From assembly GCA_009694375.1 (NCBI GenBank), contig SHVB01000009.1, positions 1 through 64,000 on the forward strand: a stretch of 64,000 nucleotides of DNA, in the 5' to 3' direction. Position numbers and translations under genes: made by a program. The stretch comes from Acidimicrobiia bacterium (GTDB lineage: Bacteria; Actinomycetota; Acidimicrobiia; Acidimicrobiales; VFJN01). Position 1 is the first letter of the stretch. Each line of letters opens with the position of its first letter. Positions 1 through 8,393 of this stretch are shown here, one piece after another. Below the pieces are notes generated by a model. That model was not told the DNA's origin. It did no database searches and saw only the letters and a list, made by a program, of their open reading frames with translations.

Positions 1-144
1 GTCGTGGCCGTTGGTGTCGTGGCCGTTGGTGTCGTGGCCGTTGGTGTCGTGGCCGTTGGTGTCGTGGCCGTTGGTGTCGTGGCCGTTGGTGTCGTGGCCG
101 TTGGTGTCGTGGCCGTTGGTGTCGTGGCCGTTGGTGTCGTGGCC
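1..144. repeat. Perfect 15-bp tandem repeat array, cut by the window edge
   Basis: Nine identical copies of a 15-bp unit (gtcgtggccgttggt) run head to tail from base 1 to 135, followed by a 9-base partial copy. No base differs between copies, so the array is either young or kept homogeneous. It continues beyond the left edge. The unit length is a multiple of three, so any reading frame through it stays open. On the minus strand the frame gives the pentapeptide Thr-Asn-Gly-His-Asp; on the plus strand the frames give Val/Ala/Gly-type repeats. There are no unique spacers, so it is not a CRISPR array. Confidence 0.97.
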
Positions 145-213
145 TACGTCGTGCGCAGGATGCTCCGAATGGACTGGGCCCCGAGGCTCCTCGACGGCAG
201 GTCGCTGGTACAT
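1..213 (-). CDS. Possible partial ORF with THR-ASN-GLY-HIS-ASP pentapeptide repeats
   Basis: On the minus strand an open frame enters the 15-bp array in the register that reads as a Gly-His-Asp-Thr-Asn repeat and runs off the left edge. An ATG at 213-211 gives a non-repetitive lead (about 23 residues, MYQRPAVEEP...) before the repeats. The same frame is open back to the stop codon of the copolymerase gene at 313-315, so a longer N-terminus starting at GTG 300-298 is possible. I see no convincing ribosome binding site for either start. His and Asp alternation could bind metal, but that is a guess. It may equally be non-coding, because all frames through the array are open. Confidence 0.3.
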   Translation of the reverse strand, partial: MYQRPAVEEPRGPVHSEHPAHDVGHDTNGHDTNGHDTNGHDTNGHDTNGHDTNGHDTNGHDTNGHDTNGHD

Positions 214-312
214 CCACCAGCGGGCACCAGCCGTCGATGGCTTAACCCGATCTTTCGGGTCGACTAGGGATGGGCTAGGGACGGGGTGCGGAACTGTCAC
301 AGGATTCTGCCA

Positions 313-1941
313 TCACGTTCTCAGGTTGCCGCGATTCACAAGCGCAATGCCGAACGGGTCAACGCCGCCCAACTCAAGGCGATCAGCGGCCAGGTTTGCG
401 TCGCTCTTGTTGGCTTGACCGATTTCGATCGCCCAGAGCACATGGCGAGTAGACCATGCCATGATCGTCGCGCTGGGGTCCTCGAGGAGTGCAGGTCCGG
501 CGATGACGACGAGGTCGATCCCGCTGGCGGCCAGGGCATCGAGAAGCGGGGGAAGCCCATCGAGAGACAGTTCTGCCCCCGTTTCCCCCGGCGGGACGAT
601 ATAGAGGTTGGGAATCGCACGGGTCCCGAGCCGGGTGAGAATATTGCTAGTCAACTCGCCCGATTGGGCATCGGCGAGCAGTTCGGGGAACGTAGAAACC
701 TGACCGGCCACGGGGCTTAGTTCGCCATAGCCCAAGGTGCTCAACCTGTCGCCGCCCTCGCCGCCGCCCTCGTTATCAAGCGGGTTTGCGTGAAGGAACC
801 AACGCTGGCGGGGAACCGTACCGATGAGGGCCACCGATACCCCGAGACCGGCCAGACCCACGGCGAAGTTGGCCGCCACGGCGTCCTGGGTTACATCGGA
901 TGGACTCGTAACCATGATCGCTTTGGGCAGCCGGTCGGTGGAAATACTCGTGGCGGCGAGCGATCGGAACGCTATTCCCCATGCCGAGTCTGGGGGCGCA
1001 AATTGCTCTTGGAGCCGCCGAGGTATGTGTGGGATGGCCTGGAGAAGGCTTGCCCGGAGAATCCCTGGAGCCGACCGTGCCTCGGTGATTGTGGCATCGA
1101 GGCGGTCCATCCCGAAGGGGATCGCCAAGGCCAGCAGCAGGCCGATAGCCAGGATTTCCACGAGGGGAATGAGCGGCGACGGCGGCGGCGGGGTGATCCG
1201 TGCGGTGGACCGGCGCTGGACCACCGTGGTGTATGAGCCGGGAGCGGTGGACTGGGTAGCCGCCGAACCAAAGGAGACCTGCCGGCGCTGGATTTCGTTG
1301 AGAATGGTGTTTCGCTCGTACAAGAGCAGGGTTGCTTCGTTGGTGGCGGTGGAACTGGATACAGGGGCAAGCGCATCCCCATCCGCCACTCGGGGCAACT
1401 GTTTGAGCCCCAACTTCGCCATGGTTCCTTCCACAGACTGAAGTCGCCCGGTGAGTCGCCTGATCACAAGGATCTGGATTCCCTGCAGTTCGTTAGCCGC
1501 GTCAGCTACAGATTTGCTCCGGCCGTCTTGGTAGGCCTTGATGTAATCGTTGATCACGTTGGCGGCCACGTCGGGCTGAGACCCGGACACGGTCAGGATC
1601 ATGAGCGTGCGGTCTTCGCTGAGTTTGCCGATGAGTACGACCTCTTCGGCGAGGTCATCGGGCAGGTCTGCCGCCCTAAGGGTCGCTTCTTTTACTTCAA
1701 GCGAGTTCGCGAGTTCGTTTTGTCCCTGAAGGAGTACCGGGGGCACGCTGTCAGTGGTGCTGGGGTCCTCTTCGGTGCGGGCGGGGATGAGTACGTCAGC
1801 GCTAGTGGTGAAAATATCCGGCGCCTCCACGATGTCCCGGCTGGCGAGATAACCAGCCATCACAATCGGAACAACCAAAAGAATCACCAACGGGACCGCC
1901 CAATGACGACGCAGTGATCCTCGCAGTTCCTTGACGTTCAC
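313..1941 (-). CDS. Wzz-like polysaccharide copolymerase with degenerate kinase-like domain
   Basis: The protein has the layout of a chain-length determinant (polysaccharide copolymerase). A short cytoplasmic N-terminus is followed by one membrane segment (around WAVPLVILLVVPIVMAG). A long external helical domain comes next, then a second membrane segment (around PLVEILAIGLLLALAI), and finally a cytoplasmic domain of about 270 residues shaped like a bacterial tyrosine autokinase. That last domain looks inactive: the Walker A region reads TSPSDVTQDAVAANF without the Gly-Lys-Thr/Ser, and the A-prime strand lacks its Asp. I chose the GTG at 1941 because AAGGGGGG lies 8 bases upstream; the frame is open to a TTG at 2040. 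Its likely role is control of glycan length or export for the adjacent locus. It has two paralogues near the other end of the window. Confidence 0.8.
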   Translation of the reverse strand: MNVKELRGSLRRHWAVPLVILLVVPIVMAGYLASRDIVEAPDIFTTSADVLIPARTEEDPSTTDSVPPVLLQGQNELANSLEVKEATLRAADLPDDLAEEVVLIGKLSEDRTLMILTVSGSQPDVAANVINDYIKAYQDGRSKSVADAANELQGIQILVIRRLTGRLQSVEGTMAKLGLKQLPRVADGDALAPVSSSTATNEATLLLYERNTILNEIQRRQVSFGSAATQSTAPGSYTTVVQRRSTARITPPPPSPLIPLVEILAIGLLLALAIPFGMDRLDATITEARSAPGILRASLLQAIPHIPRRLQEQFAPPDSAWGIAFRSLAATSISTDRLPKAIMVTSPSDVTQDAVAANFAVGLAGLGVSVALIGTVPRQRWFLHANPLDNEGGGEGGDRLSTLGYGELSPVAGQVSTFPELLADAQSGELTSNILTRLGTRAIPNLYIVPPGETGAELSLDGLPPLLDALAASGIDLVVIAGPALLEDPSATIMAWSTRHVLWAIEIGQANKSDANLAADRLELGGVDPFGIALVNRGNLRT

Positions 1942-2188
1942 CCGGCTCGCCCCCCTTGAATCGCTTGGTATTGCCTCAACGCCTCCGCTAATCCCACTTA
2001 CGGCGACTAGACGAAGGACATTACTACTCTCTGTGGTCAAATGGAAGTCCGGGAAATTTTCGACGGCTGTTTGAGGGTCTCCAGCACCCCGATCATCCGC
2101 GATTGTTCCCGGAACTAGGTCTAATGTACCCCTTTGGTGGCCCGTTGTCTCTCCGCATCACCGCGCAACCGCTTCCAAGCACGGGCCG
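1942..2188. promoter_or_regulatory. Divergent intergenic region with a 7-bp inverted repeat
   Basis: This stretch separates the minus-strand copolymerase gene from the plus-strand glycosyltransferase gene and must hold promoters for both. Bases 2049-2055 (ccgggaa) and 2106-2112 (ttcccgg) form an inverted repeat about 50 bases apart, and the flanking bases extend the match (agt on one side, aact on the other). The spacing would allow two operator half-sites or a looped structure. I could not find a -35/-10 pair with standard spacing on either strand. Confidence 0.35.
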
Positions 2189-4213
2189 GTGGCATACTCC
2201 CCGACGATGGCAGGGAACAAGGTGGACGATCCGCACGGTGGCGGTGACCGGCAGGCGGATGCCGACGCTTCGGGTGTGGAGTTGCAGCACTGGCGTGATC
2301 TGGCCGCCGAACGCGATGCAGCATTACGGCTACTCGCTGGTCGCCCGCTGGTCCGAATGGCGTTGGGACTAGACCGTCGCCTGGCTCCCGCGGGCCGTCG
2401 CGTTCACTCCTGGTATTCCCGGGGCCAGACAGGCCTCCGCCACGGCCAACTTTCCTCAATGGCGATCGGCAGTCGATTCCTCCGACGGCGCCGCTCGGCT
2501 GCTCTGGCCACTGAGATGGCCCGGTTGAAGGAACCGGAGACGGGCCCGTCGGTGTCGGTGGTCGTTATCGATGACGGGAGAGACGGGTCATGGCGGATGG
2601 CCACTGGCCTGACGATGGAGGTTGTGGCGGTCAGCGATGCTGCCTCAACGGGCGACGACAATGGCGATGTCCGGGTGGTGGCGGGTGCCCAAGGGATCAC
2701 GGCTGCGCTGGCTCAGGGGGCTTCGGCGGCTACTGGCGATGTCCTTTGTTTTGCGCCCTGGCCCATGCAGGCTGTTGCACCGGGCTGGTTGGCCCACCTC
2801 GCAGGGGCGATAGGGGGCGACGTGGTGGCGGCAACGCCCACGATCGTGCACCCGGCCCGCCGGGGATGGCAGGCCACCGAATATGACCAACTGGTCCGAT
2901 CCGAGGGATTTGATCTGGTCCTTGAGCCGTCGGGGGTGCCGTCGGTTCTGGCGCGTCGGGCGGGTGTGGAGGTTGATGTGCAGCGGCCACCGACGCCGGT
3001 CGATGCCGCCCCCCTGCATTGCTTGGTAGTAGACCGACGGGCCTACCTGGCGGCTGGAGGTCTGCTGTCGACCGACGACGACGCCGCCGCCGTAGATTTA
3101 TGCGTTCGCCTTCGTAGTCGGGGTGGGAGCATCCTGCACGTACCAACAGCCGTGGTCTACGACCAGCGCCCCGTGGCATCACGGGACGCACTCCATCGCC
3201 CCATCGACCCGCGCAGCCGTGGCTGGCACGAAGTAGTTGACCGGCATGGATCAAGCCTGATGCATTCTGCTCGATCCGAGCCCGACCCGCGAACGCAACG
3301 GTGGGTCATAACCACCGCCGTGCCATCGGCCCGGGTGGCGGCCAGATGGGGCGACTGGCACCTCGCGCAGGGCCTCGCCGAGGCGCTACGCCGGCTCGGC
3401 CAAGACGTGGTGGTGCAGACACATGATCAGGCCGACTCACTGGCCGCCCGAGTCCGCGACATCCATCTCGTGATACACGGGCTGGCGTCGGTACGCCGCA
3501 CCCCGGGTCAGCGCCACATTCTGTGGGTGGTAAGCCATCCTGAGTCTTTTGAGCTCGACACCGGCGATGCCGCCGACCTCATATTGGTGGCATCGTCCCG
3601 CTTCGCCGAGGACCTACGAGCCCGCTCGAATACGCCGGTGGAGGTAGTTCTTCAGGGCACCGATCCTGAGCGCTTCCAGCGGCGCCCGGCTGTTCCTGAG
3701 CACGAGCACCCCGTAACGGTGGTGGCCAAGACCCGTAACGTGCGCCGGCGGGTGGTTGTCGACGCTCTGGCGGCGGGGATTCGTCCCGCGATCTACGGAA
3801 GCGGGTGGCGGCATTTGGTGGACCCCGCGCTCGTGGTGGCAGACCATGTGGACAATGACTTGCTACCCGTCGTCTACAGCAGCGCGGGCGTGGTGCTGAA
3901 CGACCATTGGGACACGATGCGCTCCTGGGGATTCGTGTCCAACCGGATCTTCGACGTGTTGGCCTGTGGAGTTCCGATCATCTCCGACCGCCTTCCCGAA
4001 ATCCAGGAGCTGTTCGGGGCGGCCGTGCCCACCTACGAGACGAGTGCAGACCTTGGCGACCTAGTGCGCAAGGCGTTGGCGGATCCCGATGCCGCCCGAT
4101 TGCGGGCAGAGGGTGGTCGCCAGATCGTTCTGGCCCATCACACCTTTGACCATCGAGCACAGCAGATTGTGGAGATGGTGGAACGCCACGGCTTAGGAAC
4201 CACCGCGAGGTGA
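2189..4213 (+). CDS. Two-domain glycosyltransferase (degenerate GT2 plus GT4)
   Basis: A 674-residue protein opens the plus-strand glycan operon. Residues about 110-345 resemble a GT2 (A-fold) enzyme: SVSVVVIDDG near the start, and a late segment CLVVDRRAYLAAGG typical of the region after the catalytic site. The usual Asp-x-Asp is not obvious, so this half may be degenerate. Residues about 365-674 form a GT-B fold like family GT4, ending with the donor-binding segment LACGVPIISDRLPEIQELFG. The start is a GTG; an in-frame ATG lies 18 bases downstream and neither has a strong Shine-Dalgarno sequence. It probably adds a sugar to a lipid-linked glycan at the inner face of the membrane. Acceptor and sugar cannot be read from the sequence. 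Confidence 0.8.
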   Translation: MAYSPTMAGNKVDDPHGGGDRQADADASGVELQHWRDLAAERDAALRLLAGRPLVRMALGLDRRLAPAGRRVHSWYSRGQTGLRHGQLSSMAIGSRFLRRRRSAALATEMARLKEPETGPSVSVVVIDDGRDGSWRMATGLTMEVVAVSDAASTGDDNGDVRVVAGAQGITAALAQGASAATGDVLCFAPWPMQAVAPGWLAHLAGAIGGDVVAATPTIVHPARRGWQATEYDQLVRSEGFDLVLEPSGVPSVLARRAGVEVDVQRPPTPVDAAPLHCLVVDRRAYLAAGGLLSTDDDAAAVDLCVRLRSRGGSILHVPTAVVYDQRPVASRDALHRPIDPRSRGWHEVVDRHGSSLMHSARSEPDPRTQRWVITTAVPSARVAARWGDWHLAQGLAEALRRLGQDVVVQTHDQADSLAARVRDIHLVIHGLASVRRTPGQRHILWVVSHPESFELDTGDAADLILVASSRFAEDLRARSNTPVEVVLQGTDPERFQRRPAVPEHEHPVTVVAKTRNVRRRVVVDALAAGIRPAIYGSGWRHLVDPALVVADHVDNDLLPVVYSSAGVVLNDHWDTMRSWGFVSNRIFDVLACGVPIISDRLPEIQELFGAAVPTYETSADLGDLVRKALADPDAARLRAEGGRQIVLAHHTFDHRAQQIVEMVERHGLGTTAR

Positions 4214-4363
4214 TGCCCATGGGAGCAGATCCATCACTAGCCTCTAGCATCGGCGGCGGGTATAACTCACATCCGCCTACGGGAACCGCGATCGTCGATC
4301 CCCGCTGTTTAGGCGGGTAACCGGCGAAAGAACATTCCAACGAGAGCTAGAGGACGGTGCACA

Positions 4364-5440
4364 ATGAGCGATGATCCCCGACCGCCTGAATCCTCAGAGA
4401 ACATCGACTCGCTAGGGGCAGCTCCTACTCGGATGGTGGGCGGCTTGGGCAAGTCGCAATCGGCCAGAGTGCGCGGGAAACTGGGGCGGCAAGGTTCTGG
4501 CTCAGGGGGTCGATCAACGATCCGGAACATAGCGATCGTAGTCGTGCTGCTGATTGGCCTCGCCTTCGTGCCAGCGGTGTTTTCGAGCCTGAAAAAGACC
4601 CCAAGCAACATGGTGGGCATTAGCTACGGCGGAGGCCCGCTGGAGGCGGCTCGCTTCCAGCGGGTGGTACCGCCGAGTAGCAAGTTGTTTTTCAACGGCC
4701 TCTTCGATCCTCTCTACCTCTATCCCGCTGACACGCAGACCTACATCGTTTCGAAGTCGCCCACCCAAGGCGCGGTGAAAGGAGTGGATTCGATCAGCTC
4801 CCCGTCCCGTGATCGGGTGAAGATCGACTACCAGATCGCGGTGTACTTCAAATTGAATATCGATCGCCTGCAGGCGTTCCACGAGCAACTAGGTCTGCAG
4901 TTCCAGGCCTACACGTCCGCCGGATGGAATCGGCTCATCCAGGACACGTTCCGGCAACAGATCGAGAACACCCTGCAGGAAAACACCCGACGCTTTGACG
5001 TGTCGCAAATTTATGGCAACGCCGCCGATCTTGTGGCAATCCAGACCGACGTTGAGAAGCAACTCAGCGAACGCCTGACGGGGGCCTTAGGGCAGGCGTT
5101 CTTCTGCGGTCCCGTCTATGGGCGAGGCCAGGCATGCACACCTCCGACCTTCATCATCAAAGCGGTGGAGATACCCGAGGATGTGGCGGCGGCCTATCAA
5201 GAGAACGAAACCTCCTTGATCAAGGTGAAGACCAACGAGAACGAGATTGCCCAGCGGGAGGCCCAGTCGAGGTCGATTTTGGCGTTGAACGAAGGGTTAT
5301 CTCAAGGCGGCATGAACTACGTCTTGTTGCGCGGCATTGAATCCGGCAAGATCAATTTCTGGGTGTTGCCCTCCGACAGCGGCGTGACCCTGGAGGCTCC
5401 CAACTCCTCGGGGGAGACTCCGAACACGGGAGCGAAGTAG
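4364..5440 (+). CDS. SPFH/band-7 domain membrane protein
   Basis: A 358-residue protein with a charged, low-complexity N-terminus of about 50 residues and one membrane segment (IAIVVVLLIGLAFVPAVF). A band-7/SPFH domain follows, recognisable by the strand pattern around DRVKIDYQIAVYFKL and the helical run with RQQIENTLQE. A further helix (QENETSLIKVKTNENEIAQREAQSR) is typical of the oligomerising part of prohibitin/stomatin-like proteins. Such proteins form ring or cage assemblies on the membrane and organise partner proteins. GAGGA sits 9 bases before the ATG. The next gene begins 10 bases after its stop, and an ABC exporter follows, so it may scaffold the export machinery. That link is inference from position. 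Confidence 0.85.
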   Translation: MSDDPRPPESSENIDSLGAAPTRMVGGLGKSQSARVRGKLGRQGSGSGGRSTIRNIAIVVVLLIGLAFVPAVFSSLKKTPSNMVGISYGGGPLEAARFQRVVPPSSKLFFNGLFDPLYLYPADTQTYIVSKSPTQGAVKGVDSISSPSRDRVKIDYQIAVYFKLNIDRLQAFHEQLGLQFQAYTSAGWNRLIQDTFRQQIENTLQENTRRFDVSQIYGNAADLVAIQTDVEKQLSERLTGALGQAFFCGPVYGRGQACTPPTFIIKAVEIPEDVAAAYQENETSLIKVKTNENEIAQREAQSRSILALNEGLSQGGMNYVLLRGIESGKINFWVLPSDSGVTLEAPNSSGETPNTGAK

Positions 5441-5449
5441 GTTCGCCGC

Positions 5450-5920
5450 ATGGATTATGTGATGGTGCCCGTACCCGAAGACCTCGTTGTCGACGTGATG
5501 CAGCACGTTGCGAGGCTGGTGGCCCAGGCGTCGGCCGTTGCCTGGGACGATGACGCCGCCGCCAGCCTCTTCGACAGTGTTGACGAAGCGAGCCGGTCGC
5601 TCTTGGCAATGGTGGCCCGTCATGTGGTGGCCAACAAGGACCTGAGCGAGGACGACGCCGCCTCATCCCTCGAGTTGTCCGGGCGGGAGGTTCGCTCGAT
5701 CGTTCGAGACCTTGGAGAGACTGCCAAGACGGAGAAACGGGGGCCGATTGTTGCCATCCGGGAGGTCCCCACGGTCCTTCGGAACGGTCGCTCGGTGGAG
5801 CGGCGCTTGTTGGTGATGGACCCGCAGATTGCTCGGGTGATCCGCTCCCGTGGGCGTCCCGGTTCTGCAGATCTCGGTGCTGAAGCGGTGAGCGAACCCG
5901 CCACGGACCTGCCCGAGTGA
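5450..5920 (+). CDS. Small protein of unknown function, VPVP family (copy 1)
   Basis: A 156-residue soluble protein that I do not recognise. It starts MDYVMVPVPEDLVVDVM and continues with an alpha-helical middle. The C-terminal third contains LLVMDPQIARVIRSRG. A second protein in this window (17244-17675, minus) shares the start (MEFILVPVPAEHVLAVM), the helical layout and the end (SMPRQFALIIRGEI), so the two form a family. The middle (SEDDAASSLELSGREVRSIV) has the look of a helix-turn-helix, but I would not call it a DNA-binding protein on that alone. It sits between the SPFH gene and the ABC permease gene, sharing 4 bases with the latter, so it is probably translated with the exporter. Confidence 0.75.
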   Translation: MDYVMVPVPEDLVVDVMQHVARLVAQASAVAWDDDAAASLFDSVDEASRSLLAMVARHVVANKDLSEDDAASSLELSGREVRSIVRDLGETAKTEKRGPIVAIREVPTVLRNGRSVERRLLVMDPQIARVIRSRGRPGSADLGAEAVSEPATDLPE

Positions 5921-6780
5921 GCATGAGTACCGACGAGGTCTACCGCTCCCGGAGCGGTGTCGTGCATGTGTTCGAGCCCAACGACCGATCCCTGCCTCGC
6001 CTTCGACCGTACCTCCTCGACTTGGTCGATCGGCGCGCCTTCATCAAAGAGCTGGCTGGCGCAGAGGTGCGAGGCCAGCGCACTAACACAGCAGTCGGCG
6101 AACTTTGGACCCTTGTCGACCCGATCTTCCAGGCGTGTATCTACCTGTTCTTGTACACGGTCATCCGCGGCTCGGATCAGACATCGAGTGGCTTCGTAAC
6201 CACCATCATTGGGTGTGTGTTCCTCTTCAACTTTACCCGTATCTCAATCGGTGATGGCGGTCGAGCCGTGGTGAGGAATAAAGGGTTGGTCTTGAACGCA
6301 GTTTTCCCGCGCGCCCTGTTGCCTGTCTCCGAGGTCTATAAAGGTTTTCTCGCCACGCTTCCCGCTCTGGCTCTCTACTCCATCGTGTTCGTGGTTTTCG
6401 GAGCACCGATCACGACGGCACTCTTGGTCATCCCGTTGTTGTTGCTCATCCAGACCGTGCTGAATCTGGGGTTCGCCCTCTTGCTGTGCACCGCCACGGT
6501 GTTCTTTGAGGATGTAGCGAATCTGGTGGCTTATCTGCTGCGGATCCTGATGTTTACCACCCCCGTGATCTACCCGGTCTCCATGCTGAGCCCCACTCTT
6601 CAAGGAATCCTGAGTTGGAATCCCTTCTTTGCCCTCTTTACGGCGTATCAGTCGGTCATCAGTGGGCAGATGCCTTCGTTCGGGCTCATCGTTCAGAGCG
6701 TGGCCTGGGCGCTCGTTTGTCTCGTCATCGGGGCTTGGGTGTTTCTTCGAAATGAGCGGTCCTTTGGCCTCCGCCTCTGA
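5917..6780 (+). CDS. ABC-2 type polysaccharide export permease (Wzm/TagG-like)
   Basis: A 287-residue integral membrane protein with about six hydrophobic segments. The cytoplasmic N-terminal helix region (FIKELAGAEVRGQRTNTAVGELWTLVDPIF) is characteristic of the O-antigen and teichoic-acid exporter permeases. It would form the membrane channel with the ATPase encoded next and move lipid-linked glycans out of the cytoplasm. The GTG start overlaps the previous stop (GTGA); an in-frame ATG lies 6 bases later. The downstream ATPase start lies 29 bases inside its 3' end, so the two are translationally coupled. Kinship to Wzm, RfbA or TagG is clear at family level only; the exported substrate is not determined by the sequence. 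Confidence 0.92.
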   Translation: MSMSTDEVYRSRSGVVHVFEPNDRSLPRLRPYLLDLVDRRAFIKELAGAEVRGQRTNTAVGELWTLVDPIFQACIYLFLYTVIRGSDQTSSGFVTTIIGCVFLFNFTRISIGDGGRAVVRNKGLVLNAVFPRALLPVSEVYKGFLATLPALALYSIVFVVFGAPITTALLVIPLLLLIQTVLNLGFALLLCTATVFFEDVANLVAYLLRILMFTTPVIYPVSMLSPTLQGILSWNPFFALFTAYQSVISGQMPSFGLIVQSVAWALVCLVIGAWVFLRNERSFGLRL

Positions 6781-7564
6781 ACCCCACCAGGTATCGCCTT
6801 TGGCCATCGAGGTGGATAACCTTCATGCGTCGTACTACCTGCGGGTGGGTCGAGCGGCTGGCTGGTGGGGCCTGCGGGGCATCCTGAAGCGGGACGGCTC
6901 GGGATGGCGAGAGGTACCTGCGTTGCAGGGAGTCTCTTTTGACGTACCGCATGGGACGGTTCTGGGAATCATCGGCCGGAACGGAGCGGGTAAGTCTACG
7001 CTGCTGCGAGCGCTATCGGGGATCCTGACCCCGAGCACAGGGCGTGTCGTTGTGCGGGGTCGTGTCTCCCCTCTGTTGTCGGTGGGTTTGGGCATGCAGG
7101 GTGATCTAACCGGACGAGAGAACATCCGGATGGGTGCTCTGGCTCAAGGCCACGAGGCCCATGATCTGCCGCGCCTCGAATCGTTGATCGCCGATTTCGC
7201 CGAACTTGGCGAATACGTGGATTACCCCTTCCGTACCTACTCGGCGGGAATGCGGTCCCGCCTTGGCTTCGCGGTGGCCGCCCACCTCGATCCCGATGTT
7301 CTCCTGATCGATGAAGCCCTCGCAGGCGGCGATGTAAGGTTCAAAAAAAAGACAGAGGAGAAGATGTTTGAGTTGTGCGGGGACGGACGAACCATCGTCG
7401 TCGTCACCCACACGCTGGTTTTCGTCCGAGCGATGGCCACCACGGCGCTGTGGCTTCACCAGGGCAAGGTGGTGGAATACGGCGATCCCGACGACGTCGT
7501 AGATGCCTACATGCGGTACTGCCGGATCACTGATGATGGGCTAGCCACCCTCGATGACGACTGA
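6752..7564 (+). CDS. ABC transporter ATPase for polysaccharide export (Wzt/TagH-like)
   Basis: The protein has all nucleotide-binding motifs: Walker A GRNGAGKST (about residues 74-82), the signature YSAGMRSRL, Walker B VLLIDEALAGGD and the switch His in VVVTHT. The N-terminal insertion before Walker A (YYLRVGRAAGWWGLRGILK) is typical of the polysaccharide exporter ATPases. At 270 residues it ends shortly after the ATPase fold. It therefore lacks the C-terminal carbohydrate-binding domain of Wzt proteins that recognise a capped chain end, and resembles RfbB/TagH short types. I chose the ATG at 6752; the frame is open further upstream, but only inside the permease gene. Its stop overlaps the next gene by 11 bases. 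Confidence 0.93.
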   Translation: MSGPLASASEPHQVSPLAIEVDNLHASYYLRVGRAAGWWGLRGILKRDGSGWREVPALQGVSFDVPHGTVLGIIGRNGAGKSTLLRALSGILTPSTGRVVVRGRVSPLLSVGLGMQGDLTGRENIRMGALAQGHEAHDLPRLESLIADFAELGEYVDYPFRTYSAGMRSRLGFAVAAHLDPDVLLIDEALAGGDVRFKKKTEEKMFELCGDGRTIVVVTHTLVFVRAMATTALWLHQGKVVEYGDPDDVVDAYMRYCRITDDGLATLDDD

Positions 7565-8384
7565 CCTGCCGGCCCGGTTCTCTTACCTGTATGCCCGCAC
7601 CCGCTATCGGTGGCGCTCTTCTCCGTCGGGCGCGCCGCTGGTGGTGTTTTCTATGGCTAAGACAGGATCGTCAGCCGTGGCGGCCGCCCTTAGGGATGCC
7701 CATCGAGGGCCGGTACACCATGTGCACGACCTCGACCCAGAGTTTCTCGCTCGCGAAGAACGCGAGTACCGGTGGGATGGCCGGCCGTGGCGGATCTGGG
7801 ACGCGCAACGACTGCTGCGCCGGCCGCCTAGCCCGGCGCAGCCGTGGCGGGTGGTATCGATCATCCGGGATCCGATTGCCCAGACGATGTCGGCCTTCTT
7901 TCAGCCGGGCCAGCGCCGGGGGTACCTCCATGGGGAGGCCACGGTGGGGTCTCTGCAGGAGCGGTTTGGCGACCGACTCGACCACCTGCCCCTCCGTTGG
8001 TTCGAGAACCAGGTCCTTCCCGGGCTTGGGATCGACGTATTCGCCACGCCCTTCGACCATCAGCGGGGGTACCAGGTCATCTCCACCCCTGCGGTGAGCC
8101 TCCTCCTGCTGCGCTGCGAGGACTTGGCCGTGGCCCCTGTCGCCCTCGGTGAGTTTCTCGGGAGCGCGGATCCCATCGCGGTGCCGAGAGTCAACGTTGG
8201 ATCGGAGAAAGGGTATGCCGAGGTGTACGAGAGCTTCCGGGCCTCCGTGCGTCCCACCGCCAGCCAATTGGATCGCGCCTACCGGTCCCGGGCGGTTCAG
8301 CATTTCTATAAAACCGAGGAGATCGCCCGATTTCGGGCCCACTGGACCGTTCCTTCGCCGATGGGTGACGAGTTAGGTCGGTAG
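7554..8384 (+). CDS. Sulfotransferase-like P-loop protein (capsule-synthesis type)
   Basis: A 276-residue protein with the sulfotransferase 5'-phosphosulfate loop SMAKTGSSAVAAAL (about residues 33-46) and a 3'-phosphate segment IIRDPIAQTMSAFF (about 103-116). Both are spaced as in PAPS-dependent enzymes. It shares further motifs with the gene at 12133-12960 (an HDLDP/HTLDP segment and a Trp-x-Glu near residue 160), so the two are paralogues. They resemble the putative capsular-polysaccharide-synthesis group of sulfotransferase-fold proteins. It starts inside the ABC ATPase gene and would be co-translated. Sulfation of the exported glycan is the natural inference; a non-sulfo transfer by the same fold cannot be excluded. 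Confidence 0.75.
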   Translation: MTTDLPARFSYLYARTRYRWRSSPSGAPLVVFSMAKTGSSAVAAALRDAHRGPVHHVHDLDPEFLAREEREYRWDGRPWRIWDAQRLLRRPPSPAQPWRVVSIIRDPIAQTMSAFFQPGQRRGYLHGEATVGSLQERFGDRLDHLPLRWFENQVLPGLGIDVFATPFDHQRGYQVISTPAVSLLLLRCEDLAVAPVALGEFLGSADPIAVPRVNVGSEKGYAEVYESFRASVRPTASQLDRAYRSRAVQHFYKTEEIARFRAHWTVPSPMGDELGR

Positions 8385-8393
8385 TCTCTCCGG

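Noticed and set aside
1-144. Possible CRISPR array
   Set aside because: The units are contiguous 15-mers without spacers and no cas gene is nearby.
4-267. Plus-strand Val-Ala-Val-Gly repeat frame
   Set aside because: It is open only because the 15-bp array is a multiple of three; there is no start signal and its non-repeat tail has no coding character.
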